Positions 23,663 through 30,809 of a stretch of DNA of 36,072 nucleotides are shown in pieces. Source of the DNA: Hydrogenophilales bacterium (GTDB lineage: Bacteria; Pseudomonadota; Gammaproteobacteria; Burkholderiales; Thiobacillaceae); the NCBI GenBank assembly GCA_016719465.1, contig JADJYY010000026.1:1-36072 (forward strand), given 5' to 3'. The notes beneath the pieces were generated by a model. That model ran no database searches, was not told the origin of the DNA, and was given only the letters and a program-made list of their open reading frames with translations. Each line of letters starts with the position of its first letter. Positions within the stretch are counted from its first letter, which is position 1. The position numbers and the translations under genes were made by a program.

Positions 23663-24466
23663 ATGACCGACAAAGAGCAATACAAAATCCACACGGAACC
23701 CTACTACCAGGCCCAGGGCAAGGAGGTTCAGCTCTACGAAGCCGCCTACCGCAACCGCCTGCCGGTCATGGTCAAGGGCCCCACCGGCTGCGGCAAATCC
23801 CGCTTCGTCGAATACATGGCCTGGAAGCTGAACAAGCCCCTGATCACCGTGGCCTGCAACGAGGACATGACCGCTTCCGACCTGGTGGGTCGCTATCTGC
23901 TGGAAGCCAACGGCACCCGTTGGCTGGACGGCCCCCTCACCGTCGCCGCCCGCATCGGCGCCATCTGCTACCTGGACGAGATCGTCGAGGCGCGCCAGGA
24001 CACCACCGTGGTGATCCACCCCCTCACCGACCACCGCCGCACCCTGCCCCTGGACAAGAAGGGTGAGCTGATCCACGCCCATCCCGACTTCCAGCTGGTC
24101 ATCAGCTACAACCCCGGCTACCAGTCCCTGATGAAGGACCTGAAGCAATCCACCAAACAACGCTTCACCGCCTTCGATTTCGACTATCCGGATGCCACCC
24201 TGGAAACCACCATCCTGGCCAAGGAAACCGGCCTCGACGAAGCCACCGCCGGCAAGCTGGTGAAGATTGGCCAGACCGCCCGCAACCTGAAGGGCCACGG
24301 CCTGGACGAAGGCATCTCCACCCGCCTGCTGGTCTACGCCGCCACCCTGATCAAGGACGGCGTCGAGCCCATGGATGCCTGCCGCATGGCCCTGGTGCGG
24401 CCGATCACCGACGACGCGGACATCCGCGAGACCCTGGATCACGCCATCGACGCGACGTTTGCGTGA
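23663..24466 (+). CDS. cbbQ: RuBisCO activase AAA+ subunit CbbQ
   Basis: A 267-residue MoxR-type AAA+ ATPase. CbbQ forms hexamers that, with CbbO, remove inhibitory sugar phosphates from RuBisCO active sites. Walker A is GPTGCGKS (about residues 39-46), Walker B is CYLDEI, and sensor elements include ISYNPGYQSL and KQRFTAFDF. Length and order match the CbbQ/NirQ/NorQ family; its place after cbbM decides for CbbQ. The start at 23663 follows AAGGAG. It is separated from cbbM by a terminator and palindromic repeat B. Confidence 0.95.
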   Translation: MTDKEQYKIHTEPYYQAQGKEVQLYEAAYRNRLPVMVKGPTGCGKSRFVEYMAWKLNKPLITVACNEDMTASDLVGRYLLEANGTRWLDGPLTVAARIGAICYLDEIVEARQDTTVVIHPLTDHRRTLPLDKKGELIHAHPDFQLVISYNPGYQSLMKDLKQSTKQRFTAFDFDYPDATLETTILAKETGLDEATAGKLVKIGQTARNLKGHGLDEGISTRLLVYAATLIKDGVEPMDACRMALVRPITDDADIRETLDHAIDATFA

Positions 24467-24498
24467 TGCGACAACCCACCTCCCGCGCCTGGCGAAGG

Positions 24499-24600
24499 GT
24501 TCCCCCCTTTCTCAAAGGGGGGACAGGGGGGATTTCGGCCACATGTCCCTATTCCAACCACGCAAAATCCCCCCCAGCCCCCCTTTGTGAAAGGGGGGAG
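24499..24600. repeat. Bipartite palindromic repeat, copy C
   Basis: The left half at 24499-24534 (GTTCCCCCCTTTCTCAAAG followed by GGGGGACAGGGGGGATT) and the right half at 24565-24600 (AATCCCCCCCAGCCCCCCTTT...AAAGGGGGGAG) form the same build as copy A, with a 30-base spacer. The 3' end GGGGGGAG is the only Shine-Dalgarno-like sequence before cbbO. Confidence 0.85.
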
Positions 24601-24614
24601 AACGCTCCCGGTCC

Positions 24615-26891
24615 ATGCCCATGACCAACGCCGAAACCGCCTACCAGCACCCCCTGATGCAGGCCTACTGGGCCCAGCTCGACACCCGCTTCAAGCAGGT
24701 GGAGGACGTGTTCGAGGACGTCATGGCGGAAGCCCTGGCCATCCTCACCCGGGAGGACATCCACCATTACCTGGATGCCGCCCGCGTCATCGGCAAGCTG
24801 GGGCGCGGCGTCGAACCCCTGCTGGTGTTCCTGGAGGAATGGCCTTCCGTTGCCAAGGCCATTGGCGACGAAGCTGCATTGCCCGAAGTAATGGCCTTCG
24901 TCATGAAGATGCAGAAGTCGCCCAACGGCAAGGCCATCACCCCCTTCCTGCAAACCCTGGCGCCGGTCGCCCGCCGCCTGCATTCCAGGGAACTGATGGG
25001 GCATTACCTGGAGATCGCCCTGGACATGATGGAGCGCACCACCGGCTCCATCCATGGCCACCACACCACCTTCCCCAGCCCCGGCCTGCCCGACTTCTTC
25101 ACCCAGGCGCCGTTCCTGCTGTCCCAGCTCAGCCTCGCCGGGCTGAAGAACTGGGTGGAATACGGCATCCGCAATTACCGCACCCATCCCGAGCGGCAGA
25201 AGGACTACTTCACCGTCCAGTCCGCCGACAGCCGCGCCGTGCTGCAACGGGAGCGCCACGGCACCCTGTTCATGGACGTGGAGCGCAAGCTGGATCTGTA
25301 TCTGCGCGGTCTCTGGCGGGAATCTGAGCAACTGGTGCCGTACTCCACCGCCTTTGACGAACTGCGCAAGCCGGTGCCCTATTTCGACAAGCTGGGCATG
25401 CGGATTCCGGATGTTTACGACGACGCAGGCCAGATTTCCGGCCTCGACCGCTACCGCGCCACCCTCGCCCACATGGTCGGCCACCGGCGCTGGACCGAGG
25501 CCCAGATCGCCGACAACTGGAGCCCGTTCCAGCGCATGGCGGTGGAGTTCTTCGAGGACTGCCGCGTCGAAACCCTGCTGTGCCGGGAATACCCCGGCTT
25601 GCGCCGCATTTTCCTGGCCCTGCACCCGAAACCCGCCGCGGACGCCTGCGACCCGGAAACCACCTCCTGCCTGCGCCACCGCATGGCCATGCTGTCCCGC
25701 GCCTTGCTGGACCCGGACCATGGCTACCGGGACGCCGACCTGCTCGATTTCGTCGCACGCTTCCACGCCCTCATGGCCGAAGGCACGTCGAGCACGAAGG
25801 ACATCGCCGCCCTGGCCCTCTCCTACGTCGCCAAGACCCGCCGCCAGAGCGACCAGCTCGCCAAGATCCACTTCGCCGACACCGTGGTGGACTATCGCGA
25901 CGACAACCGCCAGATGTGGAAATTCATCGAGGAGGGCGACGAGGAGGAGGCCTTCGATGCCAAGCGCAAGCTGGAGCCGGGCGAGGAACTCAAGGGCCTG
26001 CCGCCGCGCCATTACCCCGAGTGGGACTACAAGAGCCTCACCTATCGTCCGGACTGGGTCAGCGTCTACGAGGCCCTGCACCCCAAGGGCAACCCCGCCG
26101 ACATCGACAGGCTGCTGGAAAAGCACGGCGCCCTGGCCAAGCGCCTGAAGCGCATCCTCGACCTGCTCAAACCCCAGGACAAGATCCGCATCCGCTACCA
26201 GGAGGAAGGCAGCGAACTGGACCTGGACGTGGCCATCCGCTCCCTCATCGACTTCAAGGGTGGCGCCAACCCGGACCCGCGCATCAACATGAGCCACCGC
26301 ACCGACGGCCGCAACATCGCCGTCATGCTGTTGCTGGACCTGTCGGAATCCCTCAACGAGAAGGCATCCGGATCAGAGCAGACCATTCTCGAACTGAGCC
26401 AGGAAGCCGTCTCCCTGCTGGCCTGGGCGGTGGAGCAACTGGGCGATCCCTTCGCCATCGCCGGCTTCCACTCCAACACCCGCCACGACGTGCGCTACCT
26501 GCACATCAAGGGCTACGGCGAACGCTGGGGCGACGAGCCCAAGGGCCGCCTGGCCGCCATGCAGGCCGGCTGGTCCACTCGCATGGGCGCCGCCATGCGC
26601 CATGCCGGCCATTACCTGGAAGCCCGCAAGGCCGACAAGAAGCTCATGCTCATCCTCACCGACGGCCAGCCCAGCGACGTGGACACCCACGACGAACAAC
26701 TGCTCATCGAGGACACCCGCCAGGCCGTGAAGGAACTGGACCGCGACGGCATCTTCACCTACTGCATCAGCCTGGACCCGAAGGCCGACGAGTATGTGAG
26801 CGGCATCTTCGGCCGCCAGTACACGGTGATCGACAACATCCAGCGCCTGCCGGAAAAATTGCCGGAACTCTTTCTTGCGCTCACAAAGTGA
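24615..26891 (+). CDS. cbbO: RuBisCO activase adaptor CbbO with C-terminal VWA domain
   Basis: A 758-residue CbbO, the partner of CbbQ. One CbbO sits on a CbbQ hexamer and docks it onto RuBisCO through the VWA domain. The N-terminal two thirds are helical (FKQVEDVFEDVMAEALAILT, FFEDCRVETLLCREYPGL). The C-terminal VWA domain has the metal-ion adhesion site DLSES, then FHSNTRHDVRY, STRMGAAMRHAG and MLILTDGQPSDVD, a complete MIDAS. Length is normal. ATG 24615 and 24621 are both possible. The last 12 codons (LPEKLPELFLALTK) lie inside a structured repeat unit that is duplicated downstream. Confidence 0.95.
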   Translation: MPMTNAETAYQHPLMQAYWAQLDTRFKQVEDVFEDVMAEALAILTREDIHHYLDAARVIGKLGRGVEPLLVFLEEWPSVAKAIGDEAALPEVMAFVMKMQKSPNGKAITPFLQTLAPVARRLHSRELMGHYLEIALDMMERTTGSIHGHHTTFPSPGLPDFFTQAPFLLSQLSLAGLKNWVEYGIRNYRTHPERQKDYFTVQSADSRAVLQRERHGTLFMDVERKLDLYLRGLWRESEQLVPYSTAFDELRKPVPYFDKLGMRIPDVYDDAGQISGLDRYRATLAHMVGHRRWTEAQIADNWSPFQRMAVEFFEDCRVETLLCREYPGLRRIFLALHPKPAADACDPETTSCLRHRMAMLSRALLDPDHGYRDADLLDFVARFHALMAEGTSSTKDIAALALSYVAKTRRQSDQLAKIHFADTVVDYRDDNRQMWKFIEEGDEEEAFDAKRKLEPGEELKGLPPRHYPEWDYKSLTYRPDWVSVYEALHPKGNPADIDRLLEKHGALAKRLKRILDLLKPQDKIRIRYQEEGSELDLDVAIRSLIDFKGGANPDPRINMSHRTDGRNIAVMLLLDLSESLNEKASGSEQTILELSQEAVSLLAWAVEQLGDPFAIAGFHSNTRHDVRYLHIKGYGERWGDEPKGRLAAMQAGWSTRMGAAMRHAGHYLEARKADKKLMLILTDGQPSDVDTHDEQLLIEDTRQAVKELDRDGIFTYCISLDPKADEYVSGIFGRQYTVIDNIQRLPEKLPELFLALTK

Positions 26892-26968
26892 GTGCAAGAA
26901 ACGGCAATTTTCAGTGAAGGCTAATGCAGGCGTAGCCTGCGTTAAGCCGCGAAGCGGCGGCCGGAACT
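26855..26968 (+). repeat. Structured tandem repeat, unit 1, overlapping the cbbO 3' end
   Basis: The unit contains nested and adjacent stems. The outer stem pairs AAAATTGCCG (26855-26864) with CGGCAATTTT (26902-26911). Inside it TTTCTTGCGCTCAC (26871-26884) pairs with GTGAGTGCAAGAAA (26888-26901), with the cbbO stop codon in the stem. The next stem is GGCTAATGCAGGC (26919-26931) with GCCTGCGTTAAGCC (26935-26948), then CCGC-GAA-GCGG (26947-26957). Unit 2 keeps the same stems with different bases. Confidence 0.75.
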
Positions 26969-27088
26969 AAAAGCTCTCACCCCGAGCTTTTCCTGGCGCT
27001 TACGAAGTAAGGGCCGGGACGGGCAGCTTTCGGTGAAGGCTAACTTGCGCCAGCAAGTTAAGCCGCGCGCGGCGGCCGGAGCCCAAAA
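26969..27088 (+). repeat. Structured tandem repeat, unit 2
   Basis: From CCCGAGC at 26981 this unit aligns without gaps for 63 bases to unit 1 (from 26862). It even repeats the cbbO C-terminal codons (PELFLALTK and stop, ending TAA at 27008-27010). Stems are preserved with changed bases: AAAGCT (26970-26975) with AGCTTT (27025-27030), CCTGGCGCTTAC (26992-27003) with GTAAGGGCCGGG (27007-27018), and GGCTAACTTGC (27038-27048) with GCAAGTTAAGCC (27053-27064). AAAAGCTC and GAGCTTTT (26969-26991) can form an alternative hairpin. AAAATT at 27085 looks like the start of a third, truncated unit. Confidence 0.75.
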
Positions 27089-27125
27089 TTTCCTGAACCC
27101 CCGGAAGCCCCAATCAAGCCGCAAC

Positions 27126-27258
27126 TCAGGAATGCTTGATCACCATAGGGACCACATCCCCCGCGTGCTTCTTGACCATCTTGGCCGCCTTCTTTTCCTT
27201 GGGGTGTCAGCAAGGCCTGTTTCTTGGGTTCCTTGTTGGATTGCTGCGTTTTCGACAT
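27126..27258 (-). CDS. Small lysine-rich conserved protein, 43 residues (one frameshift)
   Basis: The minus-strand ATG at 27258 reads MSKTQQSNKEPKKQALLTP. After the GGGG run at 27201-27204 (CCCC in the coding strand), removing one base gives KEKKAAKMVKKHAGDVVPMV and then IKHS with TGA at 27128-27126. The corrected peptide is highly basic (about 12 Lys), lacks a signal peptide or membrane segment, and has the balanced composition of a real small protein. As written, the frame runs on through the structured repeats into meaningless Gly/Arg-rich sequence. It resembles short basic proteins found in other betaproteobacteria, but I know no function. Nucleic-acid binding would fit the charge. Confidence 0.65.
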
Positions 27259-27516
27259 GGCGTACTCCTGATCATGGGAAAGAAATGACCGAGGCGCGAT
27301 GGAGGCGGAAGCCGAATTGCGCGTGGCAAGTCGTTTTCCGCCGATTTCCACGCGACCGCGTGTCGTCATTTGTCCTGAGTATAGGCGTGTGACCCGATGG
27401 CTTGTGACCCGATTCACATGATCGCCGAGCCGTTGACTGGCAAAATATCGGTGCGCGCCTCTGGTGGACCGATCAGTGCGCAAGCCAAGCGCCTGATCCA
27501 ACCGAAGCCGAAAGCA
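27259..27516. promoter_or_regulatory. Divergent intergenic region with GTGACCCGAT direct repeats
   Basis: The gap lies between the leftward small protein and the rightward lipoprotein gene. GTGACCCGAT occurs at 27389-27398 and 27404-27413, a 15-base period, and a third time at 30396-30405 after the last lipoprotein gene. A TTGACT at 27433-27438 has no good -10 partner. I see no other structure. An in-frame upstream extension of the lipoprotein (from 27397) is not believed coding. Confidence 0.3.
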
Positions 27517-28494
27517 ATGCGTAACTTGTTGATCTGTCTGATGCTCGTTGTTCCCCTCGCGGGCTGTGGGACCATGCTGCCGAAGCAGCAGGCCGGCGCG
27601 GTGCCCGCCTGGGTGCTGTCCCCCCCGGCGGACAGCCGGGAATGGTTCTGGGGCGTGGGCGAGGGGCCGGAACTCGACGCCGCCAAGGGCGCCGGTCTGA
27701 AGGACATCGCCGCCCGGCTGCGGGTCAGCATCTCCGGCCAACTGGACAGCCAGGTCACGGTGGACAACGGCAAGGTCGACCGGCAAGCCCGCACCCGGAT
27801 TTCCGAGCAGGTACAGAAGACCGAATTCAGCCACTATGTGGTCGAGAAGACCGCCCAATCGGCCGACGGTTTTTTTGTCCTGGTGAAGCTCGACCGACAG
27901 GCCTTCATCCGCGATCTCAAGGACAGGCTGGGTGTTCTGGATGCCCACATTCAGCGTATGGCCGCTGGCCTGGGCCGCCAGACGCCGCTGGAACGCTTCG
28001 TGTCCCTGCGCCGCATCCAGCCGGACCTGGAAGAGGCGACGGGTTACGCCCAGTTGTTGATGGGGGCCGAGGCGGGGGGCATGGGCGCGGCCCGCCTGCG
28101 CGAGTACGAAGCCTTGCGACAACAGGCCAGGCAAGCGGCCACGGCGCTGGTATTCCACATCCAGGCCAGGCCCGAGGACCAGGATCTGGCCGAGGCGGTG
28201 GGCACCTTCCTCAATGAAAGCGGCATCCGCGTCGAATCCGGCCAGGGCGGCGGCAACAGCCTCGCGATCTCCAGCGGCGCCTTCGCCGACGAGATTTATG
28301 GCAGCAAGCTGGTCAGGCTGAAAGTGACCCTGAGCGTGCGCGATGATGGCGGCCGCGCGCTGGCTAGCCGAAACTACGAGGTCTCGGGCTCGTCCGCCTA
28401 TGACTATTCCGGCGCGCGCAAGAGCGCCTTGCGCAAGCTGCTGGCGGCGATGCGGGAAGCCGGGCCGGCTGCGGCCCTGGGGTTCGCCGAGTAG
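27517..28494 (+). CDS. LPP20-family lipoprotein
   Basis: A 325-residue predicted outer-membrane lipoprotein. The chosen ATG at 27517 gives the signal peptide MRNLLICLMLVVPLAGC with lipobox LAGC; an earlier in-frame ATG (27397) would bury the signal. The mature N-terminus has VPAWVLSPPADSREWFWGVGEG and then AAKGAGLKDIAARLRVSISG, the LPP20-like arrangement of a WV-x-P motif and an amphipathic alpha/beta repeat. The middle has DGFFVLVKLDR. The C-terminal half (from about residue 215) looks like a second related domain (VRLKVTLSVRDDGGRALASR). Two more lipoproteins follow in the same direction, so an envelope complex is likely. LPP20 relatives include FlgP of the Vibrio flagellar outer ring, but no flagellar gene is present here. 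Confidence 0.75.
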   Translation: MRNLLICLMLVVPLAGCGTMLPKQQAGAVPAWVLSPPADSREWFWGVGEGPELDAAKGAGLKDIAARLRVSISGQLDSQVTVDNGKVDRQARTRISEQVQKTEFSHYVVEKTAQSADGFFVLVKLDRQAFIRDLKDRLGVLDAHIQRMAAGLGRQTPLERFVSLRRIQPDLEEATGYAQLLMGAEAGGMGAARLREYEALRQQARQAATALVFHIQARPEDQDLAEAVGTFLNESGIRVESGQGGGNSLAISSGAFADEIYGSKLVRLKVTLSVRDDGGRALASRNYEVSGSSAYDYSGARKSALRKLLAAMREAGPAAALGFAE

Positions 28495-28518
28495 GTCGGC
28501 GCGAACAAGGAATTCACG

Positions 28519-29514
28519 ATGCGGGCGCGTTATTTTCCGGTGATGGCACTCTCCGCCCTGCTGGCCCTGGGCGGCTGCCGGAGCATGGATGTCTCACTGT
28601 CGGACTATCGCCAGGAAGTCCCCCTGGACGCCGCCCCCCGCCTGCCCACCGAGGCCGATCTGGAGCGACTGGACCGCGCCAGGGTGGTGTTGTTCGAAGC
28701 GGAAGACGGTGATCTGGAAAAGGCCAGGCGGGCCCAGGCGGCCACCACCCTGACCCTGGCCATCGAGGAGTTGCTGGGCGCCAACGGCGTCGAGGTGGTC
28801 GATCGCGGCATCGCCGCGGACCTGGGCCGGGAATTGCAGCTCGCGGAAGTCAAGGGCGTGGCCGGCTACGACGGCCCCGCGCTGGCCAACTACGCCGTCA
28901 AGCCGACCATCACCCAGGCGGAATACGCGACGGAATACGTGCCCCCCACGAAGTTCTACGACAAGCGCGGCAAGGCCTATTACATCCCCGAGTCCTTCAG
29001 GCACCGGGCCGGCGTCAACATCAGCCTGCGCGTCTACGAGATCCCCAGCCTGCGTCCGGTCAAGACCCTGAATGGCCAGGGCAGGAACACCGTTTCCTCC
29101 GGCGATCGCGGCTCCCGCGACATGGGCGTGAGCATGATCCGCGCCGCCACCAAGGCGGCGCTGGGGGATGTGCGCGCCGAATTGCTCAACCTGTTCGCCC
29201 CCCGGGGCTATGTGATCGGCAAGCGCATGAAAGGCAACGACTCCATCCTGAGGATCAGCATCGGCAGCGCCCAGGGACTCGTTCCCGGCAACAAGGTCGT
29301 GATCTTCACCGAACAGGAAAACGTCAATCCCATCACCCGGAAAACCAGCTACGACCGGATTCCCGTGGTGAGCGGGACGGTTTCCGGCATCGTCACGGCG
29401 AACGAAGCCTGGATCGTCCCGGAAGATGAAGCCAAGGCCAGGCGCGTGCGCCTGGGCGACCAGATCGAGGTGGTGCACAAGGATTCCCCCCGGGGGAACC
29501 TGTTTCTCCCCTGA
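28519..29514 (+). CDS. CsgG/FlgT-like lipoprotein
   Basis: A 331-residue predicted lipoprotein. The signal peptide MRARYFPVMALSALLALGGC ends in lipobox LGGC. The middle domain (about residues 50-220) resembles the CsgG/FlgO fold: ATTLTLAIEELLGANGVEVVDRG, a tyrosine-rich segment, then AGVNISLRVYEIPSLRPVKT. The C-terminal part (about 235-325) has ILRISIGSAQGLVPGNKVVIF, similar to the SH3-like FlgT C-terminal domain that recurs in envelope proteins. It follows the first lipoprotein by 24 bases with AAGGAA as ribosome-binding site, so they are likely one operon. Assignment to the family is by pattern and moderate; function is unknown. Confidence 0.6.
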   Translation: MRARYFPVMALSALLALGGCRSMDVSLSDYRQEVPLDAAPRLPTEADLERLDRARVVLFEAEDGDLEKARRAQAATTLTLAIEELLGANGVEVVDRGIAADLGRELQLAEVKGVAGYDGPALANYAVKPTITQAEYATEYVPPTKFYDKRGKAYYIPESFRHRAGVNISLRVYEIPSLRPVKTLNGQGRNTVSSGDRGSRDMGVSMIRAATKAALGDVRAELLNLFAPRGYVIGKRMKGNDSILRISIGSAQGLVPGNKVVIFTEQENVNPITRKTSYDRIPVVSGTVSGIVTANEAWIVPEDEAKARRVRLGDQIEVVHKDSPRGNLFLP

Positions 29515-29653
29515 GCCTGTGAATAAATCTACTGCGCGTCCCGATAGCTGCGTTGGGCGGTGCTCGCTCCTCGCCTATCTATCTGATATGTCTCGTCGCT
29601 GCGCTCCGTCCGCCTTGCTCTCGGGCCGCTCGCTACGATTTCTTCACAGGCTC
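29513..29653. repeat. 141-base element bounded by 17-bp inverted repeats
   Basis: GAGCCTGTGAATAAATC (29513-29529) and GATTTCTTCACAGGCTC (29637-29653) are inverted repeats with 16 of 17 matches. The left one overlaps the stop codon of the preceding gene. The interior is rich in CGCTCGCTCC/CTGCGCTCCG-like motifs, has no ORF, and differs in texture from neighbouring DNA. It looks like a small non-autonomous mobile or REP-type intergenic element. Confidence 0.65.
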
Positions 29654-29709
29654 TGAGGTCCGCGTGCACGCCCCGAGTCAGATAGACGTTGTTGCCTTCG
29701 GTACGGGCT

Positions 29710-29727
29710 GCCCGTGGAAACACGGGC
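29710..29727 (+). promoter_or_regulatory. GNRA-capped hairpin in the leader of the third lipoprotein
   Basis: GCCCGTG-GAAA-CACGGGC is a perfect 7-bp stem with a GAAA tetraloop, 28 bases before a consensus ribosome-binding site (AAAGGAGG, 29755-29762). It may stabilise the message or end transcripts weakly; a T-rich stretch (ATTTTTCGGTTTTT) follows 12 bases later. Confidence 0.45.
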
Positions 29728-29767
29728 TCCGCAAGATCAATTTTTCGGTTTTTCAAAGGAGGTACCC

Positions 29768-30367
29768 ATGAGCAAGAAACGTGTCGTGTTGCTGTCCACC
29801 CTGCTTGCGGTGGCGCTCGCGGGCTGTGGCGGGGACAAGAATGTCGTCAAGCTGGGCAAGCCCGAGGCATGCGTCTTCCCGGATGCCCCCAAGCACACGG
29901 CGCCGGCCTGGGTGTGCGACACCCCCGTCGAGGGCCTGGCCGTTTCCGCGGTCGGCTCCCACGAGAAATCCGCCGCCGGCCCCGCCTTCATGAAGGATCA
30001 GGCCGTGGCCTCCGCCCGGGTCAATCTCGCCCAGCAGATGCGGGTCCACGTCGCCAACATGGTCAAGCAGTACGCCGAAACCACCGGCGCGGCCTCCTCC
30101 GAGACCGTGGACAAGGTCAACACCAACGTGTCCAAGCTGATCACCGCCGAGACCATTACCGGTTCCAAGCTCCTGCGCAGCGTCACCAGCCCGAACGGCG
30201 CCATCTATGTCCTGGTCGGCCTGGATCCCGCCCTGGCCCGGGAGGAGACCGAGAAGGCGCTGAAGAGCAGCATGAACAGCGATCAGGCGCTCTGGCAGCA
30301 GTTCAAGGCCAGGAAGGGCCAGGAAGAACTGGCGGAGGAAATCGCCAAGATGAAAGCCATGCAGTAA
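29768..30367 (+). CDS. LPP20-family lipoprotein, short form
   Basis: A 199-residue predicted lipoprotein. The signal peptide MSKKRVVLLSTLLAVALAGC ends in lipobox LAGC. The mature part shows APAWVCDTPVEGLAVSAVGS and then MKDQAVASARVNLAQQMRVHV, followed by LRSVTSPNGAIYVLVGLDP, the LPP20 core. The C-terminus is a charged helix (LWQQFKARKGQEELAEEIAK). It is paralogous in architecture to the protein at 27517 but lacks its second half. It has a very strong ribosome-binding site. The 141-base element and hairpin separate it from the preceding lipoprotein, so it may be transcribed separately. Confidence 0.8.
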   Translation: MSKKRVVLLSTLLAVALAGCGGDKNVVKLGKPEACVFPDAPKHTAPAWVCDTPVEGLAVSAVGSHEKSAAGPAFMKDQAVASARVNLAQQMRVHVANMVKQYAETTGAASSETVDKVNTNVSKLITAETITGSKLLRSVTSPNGAIYVLVGLDPALAREETEKALKSSMNSDQALWQQFKARKGQEELAEEIAKMKAMQ

Positions 30368-30809
30368 GTCCCGGCACCGGGCCGATCTCGGGCTCGTGAC
30401 CCGATAGGAAGGAATCCGGGGCCTTGGATCGCGACGGCCCCGGTGGTTCCGGGTACGTGAATCAACCTGGGAGCGTCCGCGCACGGCGGCGATTGCGCGT
30501 ACCGTCACCCATGCGGCCGTCCGCTGGTCAGGCCCCGTTGTGGACGGGCAATACCGTCGGGTACGGATCATGTCGAAACAGGACAGATCTGACAGGGTGC
30601 GTCAGGCGGGGTGGAAGGCCGCTTTCGCCTCTGTGCTTGCTCTTGGGGCATCCATCAACGTCGTGCAGGCGTGGCTGGCTATTGACCGTGCACTCTGCTG
30701 TGACAACATGTTTACCTGTCGCTAGAACAAATTGATACCAGCATTTCCAGAATGGGCCATGCTTGAAATCGATAATGGCCAGATTCTGGCTCAGACAGGG
30801 ACAGGAACA
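30368..30809. other. Intergenic stretch with a composition change
   Basis: The first 360 bases are GC-rich and hold a hairpin CCGGGGCC (30416-30423) with GGCCCCGG (30436-30443) that may end the lipoprotein message, plus one GTGACCCGAT copy (30396-30405). From about 30720 the sequence turns visibly AT-richer (for example ACAAATTGATACCAGCATTT), and it stays poorer in GC into the helicase gene. This marks a likely junction with acquired DNA. No tRNA, integrase or clear attachment-site repeat is seen. Confidence 0.5.
30570..30725 (+). CDS. Possible 51-residue small membrane protein
   Basis: A short ORF reads MSKQDRSDRVRQAGWKAAF and continues through a hydrophobic stretch (ASVLALGASINVVQAWLAI) to a cysteine-containing tail (DRALCCDNMFTCR). 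A basic N-terminus followed by one membrane-length segment is plausible for a small membrane protein. No clear Shine-Dalgarno and no known family support it, so it may be chance. Confidence 0.25.
   Translation: MSKQDRSDRVRQAGWKAAFASVLALGASINVVQAWLAIDRALCCDNMFTCR

Noticed and set aside
24549..26297. 582-codon open frame on the minus strand opposite cbbO
   Set aside because: Antisense shadow of cbbO, which has a full VWA domain and correct context. The shadow has no recognisable motif.
27397..27516. 40-residue N-terminal extension of the first lipoprotein
   Set aside because: It would place the signal peptide and lipobox internally. The ATG at 27517 gives a normal lipoprotein start.
27058..28158. 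366-codon minus-strand frame that contains the start of the small lysine-rich protein
   Set aside because: It covers the first lipoprotein gene in antisense and passes the 43-residue protein in a shifted frame. Only the corrected short protein makes biological sense.
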